DNA of 64,000 nt from contig NZ_CP056775.1 in assembly GCF_016894445.1 (NCBI RefSeq), positions 5,010,001 to 5,074,000 of the forward strand, in the 5' to 3' direction. Positions 8,654 to 18,100 of the stretch are shown here, in pieces (the stretch's first letter is position 1; the number at the start of each line of letters is the position of its first letter). The position numbers were made by a program, and so were the translations under genes. Source of the stretch: Dyadobacter sandarakinus. GTDB taxonomy: Bacteria; Bacteroidota; Bacteroidia; Cytophagales; Spirosomataceae. Below the pieces are notes generated by a model. That model saw only the letters and a list, made by a program, of their open reading frames with translations. It had not been told where the DNA came from and did no database searches.

Positions 8654-9742
8654 ATGAAAATTAAGCTATTACTCGGATTATTATTATCAGCCTTTTTGAC
8701 AAATGCAAATGCCGCAGCTCTCATGTCTGAGGCAAACAACAAGGACTCTATTGTTGTCACATTCGGACCAAAAACACGCCTGGTTATTTTTGGAGAAAGC
8801 CGTAAGGAACTTGAAACTGTTATGCAGTACGACCTCAATGCATTATTAAGGGATCTGAAGGTACGACTGGATAGCAGCCAGACTGACACAACCATTGTGG
8901 TAGAAGAATTTGACGGTAACGAGTACCTTAAAAATAAAAGTCAGAATAACCAGCGCGACTTTGTGAAAATTGGACTTCGGGGCATTTACGTAAAGGACGG
9001 TGATACCGAAGTTACCATCAATGCGAAAGGAGTGGAGGTAAAAGATGACCAGGTTACTGTAACTGACTCAACACATCGCAAGTCGTACAGAAATTTTTAC
9101 AAATCAGGCTTTGGGTCTAGTCCCCGACGTGGATTCAATATTGCATTGGGACTAAATACATTTGGGCATAATGATAGTCAGGGGTATAATACTGCCGATT
9201 ACGATTTGCGTCCTTTCGGCTCCCGCTACATCAGCCTGGGCTATGTGGTGAGTACGCGAATTGCAGGCGGGAGCGGTACACGGCTGCATTTGGATCTGGG
9301 CGTCGATTTTTCCTGGTATAATTTCATGTTTGATGGAAACAACACCGTTACAAAAACCAATGACAAAGTAGAATTTTCCCTTGTTAAAGATGATGAAGGT
9401 AAAGAGATGGACCTCAAAAAAAGCAAGCTGACTGTTCCCTATGTGAATCTATCGTTAATGCCTACCCTCAGCTTTTCACGCTCTTTTGTGTCTTACATCA
9501 GTGCAGGTGTGTATGGGGGGTATCGCTTGGGTAGCTACACCAAATTACGCGTCGAGGGTAGCAAGGATGTCACTCACGACCGTCGGAATTTCTTTGTCGA
9601 AGATTTGCGTTACGGCTTTGCGGCGGAACTGGGTATCCGGAATTTTCCTGATTTTTTTGTGAGCTACGATCTCAATGAGCTGTATCAGTCAAATAGAGGT
9701 CCTGCCGTAAAAGTGCTGAGTTTTGGTATAAGGCTGTTCTGA
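8654..9742 (+). CDS. Outer-membrane beta-barrel protein
   Basis: 362 aa with a cleavable signal peptide (MKIKLLLGLLLSAFLTNANA). The mature protein starts with an alpha/beta segment, then from about residue 150 shows alternating hydrophobic/aromatic strands (for example FNIALGLNTFG, RYISLGYVVSTRI, YVNLSLMPTLSFSRS) and ends in VLSFGIRLF, the terminal aromatic typical of Bam-inserted barrels. It is 12 bp after the putative anti-sigma gene, so likely a target or partner of this signalling operon. The ligand is unknown. Confidence 0.8.
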   Translation: MKIKLLLGLLLSAFLTNANAAALMSEANNKDSIVVTFGPKTRLVIFGESRKELETVMQYDLNALLRDLKVRLDSSQTDTTIVVEEFDGNEYLKNKSQNNQRDFVKIGLRGIYVKDGDTEVTINAKGVEVKDDQVTVTDSTHRKSYRNFYKSGFGSSPRRGFNIALGLNTFGHNDSQGYNTADYDLRPFGSRYISLGYVVSTRIAGGSGTRLHLDLGVDFSWYNFMFDGNNTVTKTNDKVEFSLVKDDEGKEMDLKKSKLTVPYVNLSLMPTLSFSRSFVSYISAGVYGGYRLGSYTKLRVEGSKDVTHDRRNFFVEDLRYGFAAELGIRNFPDFFVSYDLNELYQSNRGPAVKVLSFGIRLF

Positions 9743-9851
9743 TACAGGCATTTACCCCTGAATAGAAGATTACTTAGCACATTCATTGAGGCTCTGGACA
9801 CCATTTACTTACGTCCGAGTCTCATTTTTTTTGTCATTTTTTTAAAAAGGA

Positions 9852-9882
9852 TTTGAGATTTTAAGAAAAGGATATAATTTTG
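9852..9882 (+). promoter_or_regulatory. Consensus Bacteroidota promoter for the tRNA cluster
   Basis: TTTG at 9852-9855, a 19-nt spacer and TAATTTTG at 9875-9882 match the Bacteroidota -33/-7 consensus TTTG-N19-TAnnTTTG exactly. Transcription would start about 9889, some 45 nt before tRNA-Tyr. Confidence 0.8.
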
Positions 9883-9933
9883 CGACTCCAAAAGTAAAAC
9901 AAACGGTTTTGCAGTTGTGTTGAAATGATGTCT

Positions 9934-10016
9934 GGGGGTGTACCAGAGTGGCCAAATGGGGCAGACTGTAAATCTGCTGGTGTATGCCTACGGTGGTTCG
10001 AATCCATCCGCCCCCA
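9934..10016 (+). tRNA. tRNA-Tyr (anticodon GTA)
   Basis: Full class II cloverleaf of 83 nt. The acceptor GGGGGTG pairs with CGCCCCC plus discriminator A; the anticodon arm is GCAGA-CTGTAAA-TCTGC; a long variable arm follows, and the T arm contains GGTTCGAATCC. CCA is not encoded. Confidence 0.97.
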
Positions 10017-10058
10017 CTGTCTAGCCCCTTATTACCAGTAAGGATCAGGCAAGTAAAT

Positions 10059-10131
10059 GCGGAAGTAGCTCAGCTGGTAGAGCGATAGCCTTCCAAGCTA
10101 TAGGTCGCGAGTTCGAACCTCGTCTTCCGCT
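10059..10131 (+). tRNA. tRNA-Gly (anticodon TCC)
   Basis: Class I cloverleaf. The acceptor GCGGAAG pairs with CTTCCGC; the anticodon arm is ATAGC-CTTCCAA-GCTAT; the T loop is GTTCGAACC. It lies in the same transcript direction as tRNA-Tyr, 42 bp downstream. Confidence 0.97.
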
Positions 10132-10146
10132 CAATAAGGACCATCG

Positions 10147-10200
10147 AAGCGATTAGCGAAAACATTCAGACTGAAACTTTTTCGCTAATCGCTTTTTGGT
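10147..10200 (+). terminator. Strong hairpin between tRNA-Gly and tRNA-Thr
   Basis: A perfect 16-bp inverted repeat (10147-10162 with 10179-10194) has a 16-nt loop that contains a smaller TTCAG/CTGAA hairpin. It is followed by TTT. It sits inside the tRNA cluster, so it would end or attenuate the Tyr-Gly transcript before tRNA-Thr and tuf, or act as an RNA processing stem. Confidence 0.7.
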
Positions 10201-10212
10201 TCTAACGACAAT

Positions 10213-10284
<72 letters not shown>

Positions 10285-10461
10285 CAGATAAGTTTTTCTT
10301 GCTTCGCATGCATCAGATAGTATGGTGCTGCGATTATTTGACATTGATCCTTTGGATTTAGTACTTTGGTTTTCGAGTAAAGCGGCTTGCAGCTAAACAG
10401 GATCAATCATTCAGCTTTAATAAATTCGTAACAACTTTTAATTTTTAAGCGTACTTAAGTC

Positions 10462-11649
10462 ATGGCAAAAGAGACGTTTGACCGCTCGAAACCCCACGTA
10501 AATATTGGTACTATCGGGCACGTTGACCACGGTAAAACTACCTTGACCGCAGCAATTACAACTGTACTTGCGGATAAAGGTTTCGCACAAAAACGCGATT
10601 TCTCCTCGATCGATAACGCACCGGAAGAGAAAGAGCGTGGTATCACTATCAACACTTCACACGTAGAATACCAGACTGCCAATCGTCACTATGCGCACGT
10701 TGACTGTCCAGGTCACGCTGACTATGTGAAGAACATGGTAACTGGTGCTGCTCAAATGGATGGAGCTATCATCGTAGTTGCTGCTACGGATGGACCTATG
10801 CCACAAACTCGTGAGCACATCCTTCTGGCTCGTCAGGTTGGTGTTCCTCAGCTGGTTGTATTCATGAACAAAGTGGATATGGTGGATGATCCGGAATTGC
10901 TTGAACTTGTTGAAATGGAAATCCGTGAGCTTCTGAGCTTCTACGAATTTGATGGAGACAATATTCCTGTAGTTCAAGGTTCTGCACTTGGTGCTTTGAA
11001 CGGAGAGCCTAAATGGGTTAAGACTGTTGAAGAATTGATGGATGCAGTTGATAGCTGGATTCCAATTCCTCCACGTATGACTGATCTTCCATTCTTGATG
11101 CCTGTCGAAGACGTATTCTCGATCACTGGTCGTGGTACTGTTGCAACTGGTCGTATCGAGCGTGGTATCATCAACTCAGGAGAAGCAGTTGATATCCTTG
11201 GTATGGGTGCAGAAGGTCTTAAATCAGTTGTAACTGGTGTTGAGATGTTCCGTAAGATCCTTGACCGTGGTGAAGCTGGTGACAACGTAGGTTTGCTGCT
11301 TCGCGGTATCGACAAAGAAGATATCCGTCGCGGTATGGTAATCTGTAAGCCAGGTTCAGTTAAGCCCCACCTGCACTTCAAAGGTGAAGTTTATGTACTG
11401 TCGAAAGAAGAAGGTGGACGTCACACTCCATTCTTTAATAAATACCGTCCTCAGTTCTACTTCCGTACCACTGACGTGACAGGTGAGATCTCACTTCCAG
11501 CAGGTGTTGAAATGGTTATGCCAGGTGATAACATCACGATCGAAGTGAAGCTGATCAACAAAATCGCTATGGAAAAAGGTCTTCGTTTCGCGATTCGTGA
11601 AGGTGGACGTACCGTAGGTGCTGGTCAGGTTACAGAGATCCTCGACTAA
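10462..11649 (+). CDS. tuf: Elongation factor Tu
   Basis: Translational GTPase that carries aminoacyl-tRNA to the ribosome. 395 aa, normal length. GTP-binding motifs are visible: GHVDHGKT (P loop), DCPGHADY (G3) and NKVD (G4). Domain 2 contains [17 protein letters not shown], and domain 3 ends [14 protein letters not shown]. The preceding tRNA cluster and the following tRNA-Trp/secE operon match the usual Bacteroidota order. A terminator follows immediately. Confidence 0.99.
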   Translation: MAKETFDRSKPHVNIGTIGHVDHGKTTLTAAITTVLADKGFAQKRDFSSIDNAPEEKERGITINTSHVEYQTANRHYAHVDCPGHADYVKNMVTGAAQMDGAIIVVAATDGPMPQTREHILLARQVGVPQLVVFMNKVDMVDDPELLELVEMEIRELLSFYEFDGDNIPVVQGSALGALNGEPKWVKTVEELMDAVDSWIPIPPRMTDLPFLMPVEDVFSITGRGTVATGRIERGIINSGEAVDILGMGAEGLKSVVTGVEMFRKILDRGEAGDNVGLLLRGIDKEDIRRGMVICKPGSVKPHLHFKGEVYVLSKEEGGRHTPFFNKYRPQFYFRTTDVTGEISLPAGVEMVMPGDNITIEVKLINKIAMEKGLRFAIREGGRTVGAGQVTEILD

Positions 11650-11669
11650 TTTAAATTGACGATTTATAT

Positions 11670-11702
11670 AAGTGCATTCTATTTGGAATGCACTTGTTTT
11701 TT
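11670..11702 (+). terminator. Intrinsic terminator of tuf
   Basis: A perfect 10-bp stem (AAGTGCATTC/GAATGCACTT) with a 6-nt loop is followed by G and a T run. Its T tract overlaps the upstream element of the next promoter. Confidence 0.9.
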
Positions 11703-11722
11703 ATAAATATGTCGTATCTTTG
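11694..11722 (+). promoter_or_regulatory. Promoter of the tRNA-Trp/secE/nusG operon
   Basis: TTG at 11694-11696 and TATCTTTG at 11715-11722 match TTTG/TAnnTTTG with an 18-nt spacer. The start would be about 11729, some 22 nt before tRNA-Trp. The -33 element is embedded in the tuf terminator. Confidence 0.7.
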
Positions 11723-11750
11723 CAGCCCGAAAGATAGGGTTGCATGATAA

Positions 11751-11821
11751 ACGGGTGTAGTTCAAGGGTAGAATAGCGGTCTCCAAAACCGTTGATGGGA
11801 GTTCGAATCTCTCCACCCGTG
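11751..11821 (+). tRNA. tRNA-Trp (anticodon CCA)
   Basis: Class I cloverleaf. The acceptor ACGGGTG pairs with CACCCGT and discriminator G; the anticodon arm is GCGGT-CTCCAAA-ACCGT; the T arm contains GGAGTTCGAATCTCT. It is 17 bp before secE, so probably cotranscribed and cut out of the mRNA. Confidence 0.97.
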
Positions 11822-11838
11822 CATAATTTTAGAGATAG

Positions 11839-12030
11839 ATGGGAAAGTTTACCGAATTTTTGAAAGCCTCGTGGGAGGAAATGACAGAGCATGTCACCTG
11901 GCCTCCTTTTAGTGAACTTCAGGCCAATACGACTCTGGTATTGGTTGGCTCCCTCATCTTCGCCTTCGTCGTAGGTGTAATGGACTTCGTATTCGAGAAC
12001 GCACTCAAGTTGTTTTATCAGTCTTTCTAA
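11839..12030 (+). CDS. secE: Preprotein translocase subunit SecE
   Basis: 63 aa, one C-terminal membrane helix (TTLVLVGSLIFAFVVGVMDFVF) after an amphipathic stretch with the typical FLKASWEEMTEHVTWPPF. SecE clamps SecY in the SecYEG channel. Position between tRNA-Trp and nusG is the conserved one. Confidence 0.95.
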   Translation: MGKFTEFLKASWEEMTEHVTWPPFSELQANTTLVLVGSLIFAFVVGVMDFVFENALKLFYQSF

Positions 12031-12053
12031 GGCTATAATAATCCCGGGAAAGT

Positions 12054-12608
12054 ATGAGCACTTTGAATTGGTTTGTATTAAGAGCTGTGTCTGGACAAGA
12101 AAAAAAGATCAAGTCCTACATAGAGAATGAAATCACGCGCCAGAAGCTGAATGAGTTCGTTCCGCAGATTCTTATACCATCCGAGAAGATTTTTGAGATG
12201 CGTAATGGCAAAAAGAGGGTAAGAGAGAAAAACTTTTTTCCCGGATACATTATTATATCAGCGGATCTTTCCAAAGGCGAAGTACTGCATATTATTACCA
12301 GCATCCCTGGCGTCATCGGATTCCTTGGTGCTTCTGAGGGTAATGCGAAAGTTCCGGTAGCACTTCGTCAGTCTGAAATTAACCGGATTCTGGGTAAGGT
12401 AGACGAGGCGGAACATCATGAAGAGGCTCCTTCCATGTCCTTCATAAAAGGTGAAACGGTTAAAGTTGTAGACGGGCCTTTCAGCGGTTTTATCGGATTA
12501 GTGGAAGAGGTTTTCGACGAAAAGAAAAAACTCAATGTAGTTGTAAAAATATTCGGGCGTAATACACCCGTGGAACTCAGTTACGCACAAGTAGAAAAGG
12601 ATAGTTGA
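12054..12608 (+). CDS. nusG: Transcription termination/antitermination factor NusG
   Basis: 184 aa. The N-terminal NGN domain starts WFVLRAVSGQEKKIKSYIE and includes the RNA-polymerase contact region FFPGYIIISADL and the GVIGFLG turn. The C-terminal KOW domain (about residues 128-180) contains GETVKVVDGPFSGFIGLVEEV. It couples RNA polymerase to Rho or ribosomes. Same operon as secE and the L11/L1 genes. Confidence 0.97.
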   Translation: MSTLNWFVLRAVSGQEKKIKSYIENEITRQKLNEFVPQILIPSEKIFEMRNGKKRVREKNFFPGYIIISADLSKGEVLHIITSIPGVIGFLGASEGNAKVPVALRQSEINRILGKVDEAEHHEEAPSMSFIKGETVKVVDGPFSGFIGLVEEVFDEKKKLNVVVKIFGRNTPVELSYAQVEKDS

Positions 12609-12682
12609 TTGAGTAGCGGGCAGGTAAGCTTCCACTTGCAATTGAGCCGCTAATCGTCAATGAACCAACAAATTTCAAAACA

Positions 12683-13132
12683 ATGGCAAAAGAAATAGGT
12701 GGTTACGTCAAACTACAGGTAAAGGGCGGGCAAGCCAATCCTTCACCTCCGATTGGTCCTGCTTTGGGATCCAAGGGTTTGAATATCATGGAGTTTTGCA
12801 AGCAATTCAATGGCCGTACCCAGGATAAAATGGGAACGGTATTGCCGGTAGTTATTACTTACTATAAGGATAAGTCTTTTGACTTTGTCATTAAGACGCC
12901 CCCGGCTGCAATTCTGCTTTTGGAGGCATCAAAAATAAAGACAGGTTCTGCTCAGCCAAACCGGCTGAAAGTAGGCTCGGTATCATGGGATCAGGTTCGC
13001 ACGATCGCTGAAACTAAAATGCCGGACTTGAACTGCTTTACGATTGATTCTGCCATGAAAATGATTGCAGGAACGGCCCGTAGTATGGGTATTACCGTTG
13101 CAGGCAAAGCCCCGTGGGAGGAGAACAACTAA
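12683..13132 (+). CDS. rplK: 50S ribosomal protein L11
   Basis: 149 aa, slightly longer than the common 141. The N-terminal domain contains [20 protein letters not shown] and [12 protein letters not shown]. The C-terminal RNA-binding domain ends in [13 protein letters not shown]. It is part of the GTPase-associated centre of the 50S subunit. Confidence 0.98.
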   Translation: MAKEIGGYVKLQVKGGQANPSPPIGPALGSKGLNIMEFCKQFNGRTQDKMGTVLPVVITYYKDKSFDFVIKTPPAAILLLEASKIKTGSAQPNRLKVGSVSWDQVRTIAETKMPDLNCFTIDSAMKMIAGTARSMGITVAGKAPWEENN

Positions 13133-13169
13133 GCGTTGACATATTGAATACGCTAAAGAAACAGAGAAC

Positions 13170-13868
13170 ATGGGAAAATTGACCAAAAAGCAAAAAGAAG
13201 CTCTTTCGAAATATGACGCAAGTCAGGTCTACTCCTTGGAGCAGGCAGCGGATGTTCTGAAAACGATTTCATATACAAAATTTGATTCATCCGTGGATAT
13301 TGACGTTCGTCTGGGCGTTGATCCCCGCAAGGCTGATCAGATGGTACGGGGTGTAGTAACACTTCCTCATGGAACCGGTAAAGAAGTTCGTGTACTTGTA
13401 TTGTGTACTCCTGATAAGGAGGCTGAGGCGAAAGAGGCTGGTGCTGATTACGTAGGTTTAGATGAGTATATCCAAAAGATAGAGCAAGGCTGGACTGATG
13501 TTGATGTAATCATCACAATGCCTAACGTTATGGCTAAGGTAGGTCGCTTAGGTAAAGTATTAGGACCAAGAGGTTTGATGCCAAACCCTAAGTCAGGTAC
13601 AGTTACGCCGGAAGTCGGCAGAGCTGTACGCGAGGTGAAGGCGGGTAAAATCGACTTCAAAGTAGACAAAACTGGTATCATTCATACGAGCATTGGTAAA
13701 GTTTCATTTGGAACAGACCAACTTGCTCAGAATGCTCAGGAAGTAATCAATACGCTAGTTCGTTTGAAACCTTCGTCTGCCAAAGGAACCTACGTGAAAA
13801 GCATTCACTTGTCAAGTACGATGAGCCCGGGTGTTATTATTGATAAAAGCACGATTCCAGGATTATAA
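13170..13868 (+). CDS. rplA: 50S ribosomal protein L1
   Basis: 232 aa, full length. Conserved blocks: [40 protein letters not shown] and [18 protein letters not shown]. It forms the L1 stalk and in many bacteria represses its own operon through a site in the L11 leader. Ends one base before the rplJ start codon. Confidence 0.98.
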   Translation: MGKLTKKQKEALSKYDASQVYSLEQAADVLKTISYTKFDSSVDIDVRLGVDPRKADQMVRGVVTLPHGTGKEVRVLVLCTPDKEAEAKEAGADYVGLDEYIQKIEQGWTDVDVIITMPNVMAKVGRLGKVLGPRGLMPNPKSGTVTPEVGRAVREVKAGKIDFKVDKTGIIHTSIGKVSFGTDQLAQNAQEVINTLVRLKPSSAKGTYVKSIHLSSTMSPGVIIDKSTIPGL

Positions 13869-13869
13869 T

Positions 13870-14400
13870 ATGACACGGGAAGAGAAAGCCGTCATCATTG
13901 ACGAGTTAAGTCAGAAATTCTTAAATACACCATATTTCTATATCACCAATGCTAGCGGAATGACTGTTAGCGAGGTTAATTCGCTCAGAAGCTTGTGCTT
14001 CGAACGCGGCATAGAGTATCGTGTTGTAAAGAATACATTGATAAAGAAAGCGCTGGAAGCATTAGATACTGATTATTCATCTTTTGACGAAGTGTTGAAA
14101 GGATTTTCAGGAGTAATGTTTCATCCGGAGTCAGGCAAAGTTCCTGCACAACTGATCAAAGACTTCAAAAAGAAATCAGGTAATGACAAGTTGAAGTTCA
14201 AAGGAGCTTCTGTTGACTCTGCTGTTTTTGTTGGAGAAAGCCAATTGGATGTTCTGATTTCACTGAAATCGAAACAGGAAATGGTTGGTGAAGTGATTGG
14301 ATTGCTGCAATCACCAGCGAAGAATGTTATTTCTGCTCTTTCAAGCGGTGGTAACAAACTTGCAGGTATCCTTAAGACTTTGTCTGAAAAAGAAGACTAA
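13870..14400 (+). CDS. rplJ: 50S ribosomal protein L10
   Basis: 176 aa from ATG 13870. The frame is open upstream inside rplA, but the family start MTREEKAVIIDELSQKF begins here. Central block YRVVKNTLIKKAL is typical; the C-terminal helices bind L7/L12 dimers. The start lies one base after the rplA stop. Confidence 0.97.
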   Translation: MTREEKAVIIDELSQKFLNTPYFYITNASGMTVSEVNSLRSLCFERGIEYRVVKNTLIKKALEALDTDYSSFDEVLKGFSGVMFHPESGKVPAQLIKDFKKKSGNDKLKFKGASVDSAVFVGESQLDVLISLKSKQEMVGEVIGLLQSPAKNVISALSSGGNKLAGILKTLSEKED

Positions 14401-14486
14401 TATTCAAGCCAGGTTTAGCTCTCCGGGTTTATATATAAATAGAGCTTTAATTATCTTAATGTATAATCACAAAATCAAAAATAAAA

Positions 14487-14873
14487 ATGGCAGATTTGAA
14501 AGCTTTCGCTGAACAACTTGTTAACCTTACGGTTAAAGAAGTAAACGAATTGGCTGCAATTCTTAAAGACGAATATGGTATCGAGCCTGCTGCTGCTGGT
14601 GCAGTTGTTATGGCAGGTCCTGCTGGTGGTGCAGGTGGCGATGCTCCTGCTGTTGAAGAGAAAACATCTTTTGATGTAATCTTGAAATCAGCTGGTGCAA
14701 GCAAACTTGCAGTTGTGAAATTGGTGAAAGACCTTACTGGCCTTGGCTTGAAAGAAGCTAAGGAATTGGTAGACGGTGCTCCGAAACCAGTTAAAGAAGG
14801 AGTTGCAAAAGACGAAGCAGAAGCTTTGAAAAAACAACTTGAAGAAGCTGGTGCAGAAGTTGAAGTAAAATAA
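14487..14873 (+). CDS. rplL: 50S ribosomal protein L7/L12
   Basis: 128 aa. N-terminal dimerisation domain (about 1-35), an Ala/Gly/Pro hinge ([19 protein letters not shown]) and the C-terminal factor-binding domain with [29 protein letters not shown]. It forms the flexible stalk that recruits translation factors. Separated from rplJ by 86 bp. Confidence 0.98.
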   Translation: MADLKAFAEQLVNLTVKEVNELAAILKDEYGIEPAAAGAVVMAGPAGGAGGDAPAVEEKTSFDVILKSAGASKLAVVKLVKDLTGLGLKEAKELVDGAPKPVKEGVAKDEAEALKKQLEEAGAEVEVK

Positions 14874-14906
14874 TTGGTTCAACAGCTCAGTTTATAAAAT
14901 TTAAGG

Positions 14907-14934
14907 ATCAGGCCTGATTTCCATCAGGTCTTTT
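14907..14934 (+). terminator. Attenuator-like hairpin between rplL and rpoB
   Basis: GGCCTGAT at 14911-14918 pairs with ATCAGGTC at 14923-14930 (one G.U) and is followed by TTTT. The left arm also belongs to the perfect palindrome ATCAGGCCTGAT, so an alternative fold exists. A partial terminator at this place would lower rpoBC expression relative to the ribosomal protein genes, as known in Escherichia coli. Confidence 0.65.
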
Positions 14935-14943
14935 CCTGTTTTG

Positions 14944-15088
14944 TATGTTTGCAAACGAAAATTCAGTTTTCTGCGTTTGAAATATACAGGCGGCTCTTAG
15001 CCGTTATCCCCATCCAACAATACTTGTTCCGAAACACTTCTTTACTCGTAGGAAAGAAGAAAAGGGTCTAAGTGTTTTCATCTACGAG
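14944..15088 (+). promoter_or_regulatory. rpoB leader: possible promoter and pseudoknot
   Basis: TATGTTTG at 14944-14951 matches the -7 consensus, but no good -33 box is seen. Further down, two interleaved complementary pairs could form an H-type pseudoknot: 15032-15039 with 15070-15077 (AAACACTT/AAGTGTTT, 8 bp) and 15045-15051 with 15082-15088 (CTCGTAG/CTACGAG, 7 bp). It ends 82 nt before the rpoB start. Function unknown; a structured regulatory leader is inference. Confidence 0.45.
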
Positions 15089-15170
15089 GCAAAGATTAGG
15101 TTGAAACTTTTTAGTCAGCCGGGACAATGTAATTACCCGGTTTTTCTGCTAACCCAAATCACAAATAGCC

Positions 15171-18100
15171 TTGGCTACAATTAAAGCAACAACAGAAAGG
15201 AAGAATTTCTCCCGGATCAATCAGATTATTGATTATCCTGACTTGTTGGGCATCCAGGTACAATCGTTCCGGGATTTCTTCAGTCTGGATACTTCAGTAG
15301 AGGATCGCTCAGGAGAAGGTTTGTACAAAGTATTTGCAGAGAATTTTCCGATTGCGGATTCTCGCGACAACTTCGTACTAGAATTTATTGACTACTTACT
15401 GGAGCCGCCCAAGTACTCCGTTGATGAGTCCATCGACAGAGGTTTGACTTACGCGGTTCCCTTAAAAGCAAAGTTGCGCCTTATTTGCAATGATGCTGAT
15501 CACGAGGAATTTGAGACAATTGAACAGGAGGTATTCCTTGGAAACATTCCGTACATGACGGAGCGTGGATCATTCGTGATCAATGGCGCTGAGCGTGTAA
15601 TTGTGTCGCAGCTTCACCGTTCTCCGGGTGTGTTCTTCTCGATGAGCAAGCACACCAATGGATCCAAATTGTATTCAGCACGTATTATCCCTTTCAAAGG
15701 CTCATGGATTGAGTTTTCAACGGATGTCAATAACGTGATGTATGCTTATATCGATCGTAAGAAGAAGTTTCCGGTTACAACGCTGCTGCGGGCAATCGGC
15801 TTTGGATCTGATAAGGATATTCTGGATCTTTTTGGTCTTTCCGAAGAAATTAGTGCAACGCCTGCAAACCTTAAAAAGGCAGTAGGCCGCAGGCTGGCAG
15901 CAAGGGTGCTGCGGACCTGGACTGAGGACTTCGTGGATGAAGATACTGGTGAAGTAGTTTCCATCCAGCGCAATGAAGTACTGCTTGAACGTGACTCGAC
16001 CATTTCACCTGAGGATATTGAGGTGATTGTAGAATCCGGTCAGAAGTCCATCATTCTTCATAAAGAGGATATGAATGTGGCTGATTATAATATTATTTAT
16101 AATACGCTGCAAAAAGATAGCTCAAACTCCGACAAGGAGGCCGTTGAGCAGATATACCGCCAGCTGCGTAATGCAGAGGCACCCGATGAGCAAACAGCCC
16201 GGGATGTTATTCAGAGCTTGTTTTTCTCTGACAAACGTTATGACCTCGGTGATGTAGGCCGGTACCGGATTAACAAGAAATTGGGATCGGATACCAGCCT
16301 GGACGTTCGCGTACTGACAACAGGCGACATCGTTTCTATCGTTAAATACCTGATCGGTCTGATTAATGCCAAAGCAGTAGTTGATGACATTGACCACTTG
16401 TCAAACCGCCGTGTACGTACCGTAGGCGAGCAGTTGTATGCACAGTTCGGTGTAGGTCTTGCTCGTATGGCGCGTACGATTAAGGAGCGTATGAACGTAC
16501 GGGATAACGAAGATTTCAAACCGGTTGATTTGATCAATGCAAGAACATTGTCATCGGTAATCAACTCGTTCTTCGGTACCAACCAGCTTTCGCAGTTTAT
16601 GGATCAAACGAATCCATTGGCTGAGATTACGCACAAACGTCGTATGTCGGCACTTGGACCAGGTGGTCTTTCACGTGAAAGAGCAGGTTTTGAGGTGCGT
16701 GACGTTCACTACACTCACTACGGGCGTCTGTGTACAATTGAAACACCTGAAGGTCCGAACATTGGTCTGATCTCTTCACTTTGCGTATTTGCGAAAGTGA
16801 ATGGAATGGGCTTTATCGAGACGCCTTATCGCGTGATCGATGGGTCAGGTAAGCTGACGGATGAGCTCATCTACATGACAGCGGAAGAAGAAGATTCCAA
16901 ATACATCGCGCAGGCCAATGCCTCTGTTGATAAAGAAGGAAACTTTACCGTTGAAAAAATCAAGACACGTTTCGAAGGTGACTTCCCAATGGTGGATCCT
17001 TCGCAGGCGTCATACATGGACGTAGCTGCTAACCAGATTGTATCTGTTGCCGCTTCGCTGATTCCGTTCCTTGAACACGATGATGCGAACCGTGCATTGA
17101 TGGGATCTAACATGCAGCGCCAGGGTGTGCCTTTGTTGCGCCCTCAGGCTCCTATTGTAGGTACTGGTCTCGAAAGACGTGTTGCCATGGATTCCCGCGC
17201 ACTGGTTGTGGCGGAAGGTGATGGAGAAATCGAGTATGTGGACTCCAAAAAGATTGTAGTGAAGTACGACAGGACTGATGAAGATCGTCTTGTAAGCTTT
17301 ATTGACGATAGCGTGTCTTACAGCCTTGTTAAGTTCCGCAGAACCAACCAGGACACTTGTCTTAACCTTCAGCCAATGGTGTTGAAAGGGCAGAAAGTGA
17401 AAAAAGGAGAGCCGCTTTGCCAGGGATATGGTACTGAGGGCGGTGAACTTGCACTGGGACGTAACCTGCTTGTAGCCTTCATGCCTTGGCAGGGTTATAA
17501 CTTCGAGGATGCGATTGTTATCTCCGAGAAGGTTGTCCGCGAGGATATTTTTACTTCGATTCACATTGAAGAATTTGAGCTGGAAGTACGTGATACCAAA
17601 CGGGGTGAAGAAGAATTAACCGCTGAAATTCCGAACGTAAGTGAGGAGACGGTTAAAAATCTGGATGAAAATGGTATCGTTCAGATTGGTACTGAGGTAA
17701 AAGAAGGTGATATCCTGATCGGTAAGATCACTCCAAAAGGAGAATCAGATCCTACTCCGGAAGAAAAATTGCTTCGTGCTATTTTCGGTGATAAGGCTGG
17801 TGATGTGAAGGATGCCTCCAAAAAAGCACCACCATCCATGAAAGGTGTGGTTATTGATACGAAGCTTTTCTCCCGTCCTACAAAAGAAGAGCGTGCAAAA
17901 CATAAAGACGAGCTTCGGTTACTGATGAAAAAGTACGGCCGCGATCTTACTGCATTGCGCGGACGTGTCATCGACAAACTGGTTCAACTTACAGATAATA
18001 AGACCAGCCAGGGAGTTAAACACAAATTTGGTGATGAGCTGATCAGCAAAGGAATGAAGTTCAATGTGAGAAATATCTCCGAGAACCTTTTCCCTGCTAA

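Noticed and set aside
10320-10400. Promoter for tuf with TACTTTGG
   Set aside because: Spacing and boxes do not fit the Bacteroidota consensus well enough to call.
17010-17564. 184-codon minus-strand frame inside rpoB
   Set aside because: Overlaps a highly conserved part of rpoB; a codon-bias shadow.
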